DNA of 64,000 nucleotides, taken from the NCBI GenBank assembly GCA_022844275.1, contig JALHMB010000004.1, positions 124,001-188,000 on the forward strand. Direction: 5' to 3'. Shown in pieces: positions 61,444-64,000 of this stretch; position 1 is the stretch's first letter; each line of letters starts with the position of its first letter. The notes below the pieces were generated by a model that worked only from the letters and a program-made list of their open reading frames with translations, was not told the DNA's origin and made no database searches. The stretch comes from Hyphomicrobiaceae bacterium. GTDB taxonomy: Bacteria; Pseudomonadota; Alphaproteobacteria; Rhizobiales; Hyphomicrobiaceae. The position numbers were made by a program, and so were the translations under genes.

Positions 61444-62873
61444 CGGAGCTATGTGATCTTTCGGCGGTGGAGTTGCGCCGCCTCATCGGCCGCAAGAAGA
61501 TCTCGCCGCTCGAGCTTCTTGACAGTTGCCTCATGCGCATCCGCGCGACCGACGGCGCGATCAACGCCATGGTTGCGCTCGACGAGAAGGCCGCGCGCAA
61601 GGCTGCGCGTGATGCCGAGAAGGCCGTCATGCGTGGCGACGATCTCGGGCTTCTGCACGGGCTACCTCTCGGCGTGAAGGATCTGTCGGACACGGCAGGC
61701 CTCAAGACCACCTACGGCAGCCTGATCTACAAGGACAACGTGCCGAAGAAGGACAGCGTGATGGTGGCGCGCGTGCGCGCGGAAGGCGCCATCATTGTCG
61801 GCAAGACCAACACGCCCGAGTTCGGCGCCGGTGCCAACACCAAGAACAAGGTTTATGGCGCGACCGGCAATCCCTTCGATCCTGAGAAGACGTCCGCGGG
61901 CTCGTCGGGCGGCTCGGCGGCGGCGCTCGCGGTCGGCCAAGTGCCGATCGCGACGGGCTCCGACTACGGCGGCAGTCTCAGGACGCCCGCGGCTTTCTGT
62001 GGCGTTGCCGGGTTCAGGCCTTCTCCTGGCCTCGTGCCATCGGAGCGCCCTGTCTCGCTCAGTCCGTTTCCGGTCACCGGCCCCATGGGGCGCACGATCG
62101 AGGATCTTCATCTGCTGCTCAAGGCGCAGGCCGACGGCGACAAGATCGATCCCTTTGCCGGGAGCGGCAGCGAGGAACTGCCCGAAACGCTCGGCAACAT
62201 CGATCTGGGCTCGATCCGTGCGGCCTTCTCGACGGATCTCGGCTGCGCTCCCGTGGATGCCGACATTGCCGCGCTCTTCGAGCAGCGCACGCGTACATTC
62301 CGCTCGGTTTTTGCCGAGACGAGCAACCGCCATCCCGACTTCACGAACGTGCACGAGGCCTTCGAGATCCTGCGCGGTGTGAATTTCGTGGCGGCGCATC
62401 GCGAGCGGCTCGAAAAGCATCGCGATCTGCTCGGCCCCAATGTCATCGACAATACCGAGCGCGGCTTGAAGTATTCGCTCGGCGATGTTTCCTGGGCCAA
62501 TGTCGAGCAGACCAAGATCTACAAGCGCTATCTCGAATTCTTCGATGAGGTCGACGTTCTGATCTGTCCGGCAGCGGCGGTGTCGCCCTTCCCGCACGCG
62601 CAGCTCTATGTGGACACGATCAACGGCGAGAAGATGCCGACGTACATGCGCTGGCTCGCAATCGCTTACGCCCTGACCACCGCGCTTCCTGCTGTCGCTG
62701 TCATCCCCTGCGGCGTTGATCATCTGGGGATGCCTTTCGGCATTCAGGTGGCCGGCCCGAATGGTTCAGATGCCATGGTGCTCGAAGTCGCCCACGCGCT
62801 GGAGCAGGTGCTGGCCGGGAATCCGGACACGGTGCGGCCCATTCCCGATCTGGCGAAGCTTGCTCCGACCTGA
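61440..62873 (+). CDS. Amidase (amidase signature family)
   Basis: A 477-residue Ser-cisSer-Lys hydrolase coupled to the M20 peptidase. Catalytic residues lie in GLPLGVKDLSDTAGLKTTYG (Lys), TSAGSSGGSAAALAVGQVP (Ser) and TGSDYGGSLRTPAAFCG (Ser nucleophile). It is a close paralogue of the amidase at 45247. An upstream frame to 61188 is a shadow of the peptidase, so the ATG at 61440 is used. The substrate is unknown; pairing with a peptidase suggests peptide-like or amide nitrogen compounds. Confidence 0.91.
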   Translation: MTELCDLSAVELRRLIGRKKISPLELLDSCLMRIRATDGAINAMVALDEKAARKAARDAEKAVMRGDDLGLLHGLPLGVKDLSDTAGLKTTYGSLIYKDNVPKKDSVMVARVRAEGAIIVGKTNTPEFGAGANTKNKVYGATGNPFDPEKTSAGSSGGSAAALAVGQVPIATGSDYGGSLRTPAAFCGVAGFRPSPGLVPSERPVSLSPFPVTGPMGRTIEDLHLLLKAQADGDKIDPFAGSGSEELPETLGNIDLGSIRAAFSTDLGCAPVDADIAALFEQRTRTFRSVFAETSNRHPDFTNVHEAFEILRGVNFVAAHRERLEKHRDLLGPNVIDNTERGLKYSLGDVSWANVEQTKIYKRYLEFFDEVDVLICPAAAVSPFPHAQLYVDTINGEKMPTYMRWLAIAYALTTALPAVAVIPCGVDHLGMPFGIQVAGPNGSDAMVLEVAHALEQVLAGNPDTVRPIPDLAKLAPT

Positions 62874-62879
62874 GAGGAG

Positions 62880-63446
62880 ATGACGAAAATCGCGATGAGC
62901 GCCGAAAATTCATCGGTCACACAACTTCTGGCCGCGGCGACGTTCTCTGCCGAGCGTCATCGCGATCAGCGGCGTAAGGGCGAGCGCGTGACGCCCTACA
63001 TCAATCATCCCCTCGAAGTCGCGGAGCGCATCGCGCGCATCGGCGGCGTGCATGACATCGAGGTCCTGGTTGCGGCCATTCTGCACGACACGATCGAGGA
63101 TACCGAGACCACCGCCGAGGAGATCGAGCAGCAATTCGGTCCGACGGTCGCATCGCTGGTGCTCGAGGTGACGGACGATCGCTCGCTCACCTCCATGGAA
63201 AGAAAACGCCTGGAGATCGAGCACGCACCTCTGCTCACGCCGCGCGCCAAGCTCATCAAGCTTGCCGACAAGATCTGCAATGTCGCCGACACCGAGGCCA
63301 ATCCGCCGACGAGCTGGACGCGCCAGCGCCGCCGTGACTATCTCGACTTTGCCGAGCAGATCGCATTGGGATGCCGGGGGACGAATGCTGCGCTGGATGC
63401 CGAGTTCGACCGCGTGCTGGCCAGTGCACGGGCCCATCTGAGCTGA
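62880..63446 (+). CDS. HD-domain protein related to the (p)ppGpp hydrolase part of SpoT/MESH1
   Basis: A 188-residue single-domain protein with the SpoT-type hydrolase order: YINHPLEVAERIARIGG, catalytic HD in VAAILHDTIEDTETTAEEIE, FGPTVASLVLEVTDD, and a later RAKLIKLADKICNV with the metal-binding Lys-x-Ala-Asp-Lys. These match the Mn-dependent hydrolase that breaks down the stringent alarmone. No synthetase, TGS or ACT domain is present, so it is a small alarmone hydrolase. GAGGAG directly precedes the ATG; a second ATG at 62895 is possible. It is six bases after the amidase stop, likely one operon. Confidence 0.88.
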   Translation: MTKIAMSAENSSVTQLLAAATFSAERHRDQRRKGERVTPYINHPLEVAERIARIGGVHDIEVLVAAILHDTIEDTETTAEEIEQQFGPTVASLVLEVTDDRSLTSMERKRLEIEHAPLLTPRAKLIKLADKICNVADTEANPPTSWTRQRRRDYLDFAEQIALGCRGTNAALDAEFDRVLASARAHLS

Positions 63447-63461
63447 GACACTGTCAGCTTC

Positions 63462-63875
63462 TTACTTGTCCCATCGACCACTGGTGATCCGCGGCAAGTG
63501 TGCGGTATCCGCGACGTAGAGATACACCCAGGTCTCCAGCGTCTCGCCGCTCTGCAGCCGCACGGTCCGCCGCACGCGCTCGTACTCGCCTTGGCGCCGA
63601 TGGCCGGGCGTGATGCCCTCATAAGGATCGAGCCAGACGAAGATGCTCTCGGCATCGTCGAGACGCAGAACCTCGCCCTGGACGACGTCCGATGGCTGGG
63701 CGGCCGCGATCATGACCGGGAATGTGCCGAGATCGAAGAGGCGACCAGGAATGGTCGCCTCGCCGAGACTGGTGCTTACCTTCTTGAGGCGGGCCCGCAT
63801 GTCCGCCCCAAGCTCACCGCGCGCCCGCGTCAGCAGAGTGCCGTAGACGAAAAGGAGGTCGTTCCTCTCGCTCAT
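63462..63875 (-). CDS. Gamma-glutamylcyclotransferase-like (AIG2/GGCT fold) protein
   Basis: A 137-residue protein with the fold's opening motif FVYGTLLTRARGELGADM and the catalytic Glu in VWLDPYEGITPGHRRQGEYE. IPGRLFDLGTFPVMIAA and WVYLYVADTAHLP are also typical. Such enzymes form 5-oxoproline from gamma-glutamyl compounds or glutathione; small bacterial forms often have unknown substrates. The start overlaps the stop of the upstream VOC gene by four bases. It faces the convergent HD-domain gene. Confidence 0.88.
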   Translation of the reverse strand: MSERNDLLFVYGTLLTRARGELGADMRARLKKVSTSLGEATIPGRLFDLGTFPVMIAAAQPSDVVQGEVLRLDDAESIFVWLDPYEGITPGHRRQGEYERVRRTVRLQSGETLETWVYLYVADTAHLPRITSGRWDK

Positions 63876-64000
63876 TCGCGGACCTGGTGGACCTCGATGA
63901 TGTTGCCGGCCGGGTCATAGAAGAAGATCTGCTCCCAGCCCTTCATGGCCCAGGCGCCAAAATCCGAGTAGGGGATCCCCTTCGCTTCCAGGCGTTTCTT
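63872..64000 (-). CDS. VOC-family (glyoxalase/dioxygenase fold) protein, C-terminal fragment
   Basis: The reverse strand is open from the window edge to a TGA at 63872-63874, giving the last 42 residues of a protein whose start is off the window. The fragment includes YSDFGAWAMKGWEQIFFYDP and AGNIIEVHQVRE, with the closing DPxGNxIEV(H/F) motif of the vicinal oxygen chelate superfamily, whose Glu is a metal ligand. Subfamily cannot be read from so little. It overlaps the GGCT-like start by ATGA, so the two are co-transcribed. Confidence 0.8.
   Translation of the reverse strand, partial: KKRLEAKGIPYSDFGAWAMKGWEQIFFYDPAGNIIEVHQVRE

Overview
This 64 kb window is high-GC chromosomal DNA that looks like an alphaproteobacterium of the order Hyphomicrobiales (Rhizobiales). 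The evidence is: a mraZ-rsmH-ftsL-ftsI division cluster; pgsA-moaD-moaE gene order; mutY divergent from a DUF721/DciA-like gene; metZ behind a SAM-II riboswitch; a class I (archaeal-type) lysyl-tRNA synthetase; a long alphaproteobacterial dCTP deaminase; an IalB-family protein; and many TRAP, TTT and ABC solute transporters. The family or genus cannot be resolved. I saw no tRNA, rRNA, CRISPR array, prophage, transposase or insertion sequence. The accessory signal is mostly dispersed palindromic repeats and secreted proteins of uncertain role.

Layout. 1-9.3 kb: partial polysaccharide chain-length/export protein, rpe, the division cluster behind a five-box MraZ operator, moaE/moaD/pgsA and a phosphohexomutase. 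9.4-12.6 kb: TRAP transporter. 13-17.7 kb: gap, an acyl-CoA synthetase, lysK. 17.9-23.6 kb: a stress protein, a small secreted cupin, an ABC importer and a divergent amidase. 23.6-28 kb: a nest of repeats, a DciA-like gene, mutY, a TPR protein and a LuxR regulator. 28-37 kb: patatin-like lipoprotein, secreted caspase-like protein, NylB-like hydrolase, papain-like enzyme, DHA2 efflux pump, nitroreductase, metZ with its riboswitch. 37.3-41.5 kb: dcd, two stress-protein genes behind a 42-bp palindrome holding an FNR/FixK-type box, and three tandem small secreted Cys/Trp-rich proteins. 41.8-49.8 kb: MFS carrier, micro-membrane protein, meaB and pcp, then an amidase pair and a complete tctBAC transporter. 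50-52.7 kb: frmA, an IalB protein and leuD. 53.1-59.2 kb: a cell-envelope block (BON/OmpA protein, 33-residue membrane microprotein, triple H3TH repeat protein, second secreted caspase-like protein). 59.2-64 kb: SRAP protein, M20 peptidase plus amidase, a ppGpp-hydrolase-like HD protein, a gamma-glutamylcyclotransferase and the end of a VOC protein.

How the parts fit. Much of the window is about scavenging organic acids and amide or peptide nitrogen: three amidase-signature enzymes, M20 and pyroglutamyl peptidases, TRAP, TTT and NMT1-type ABC importers. A second theme is envelope proteins with signal peptides or membrane anchors. The most unusual DNA features are two-hairpin repeat elements in intergenic gaps, two of which supply the stop codon of the upstream gene; a three-hairpin repeat found at two convergent gene ends; and the FNR-box palindrome. 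The most interesting proteins are the two secreted caspase-like paralogues, one ending in a duplicated roughly 75-residue module, the H3TH protein with its membrane microprotein, and the tandem Cys/Trp secreted family.
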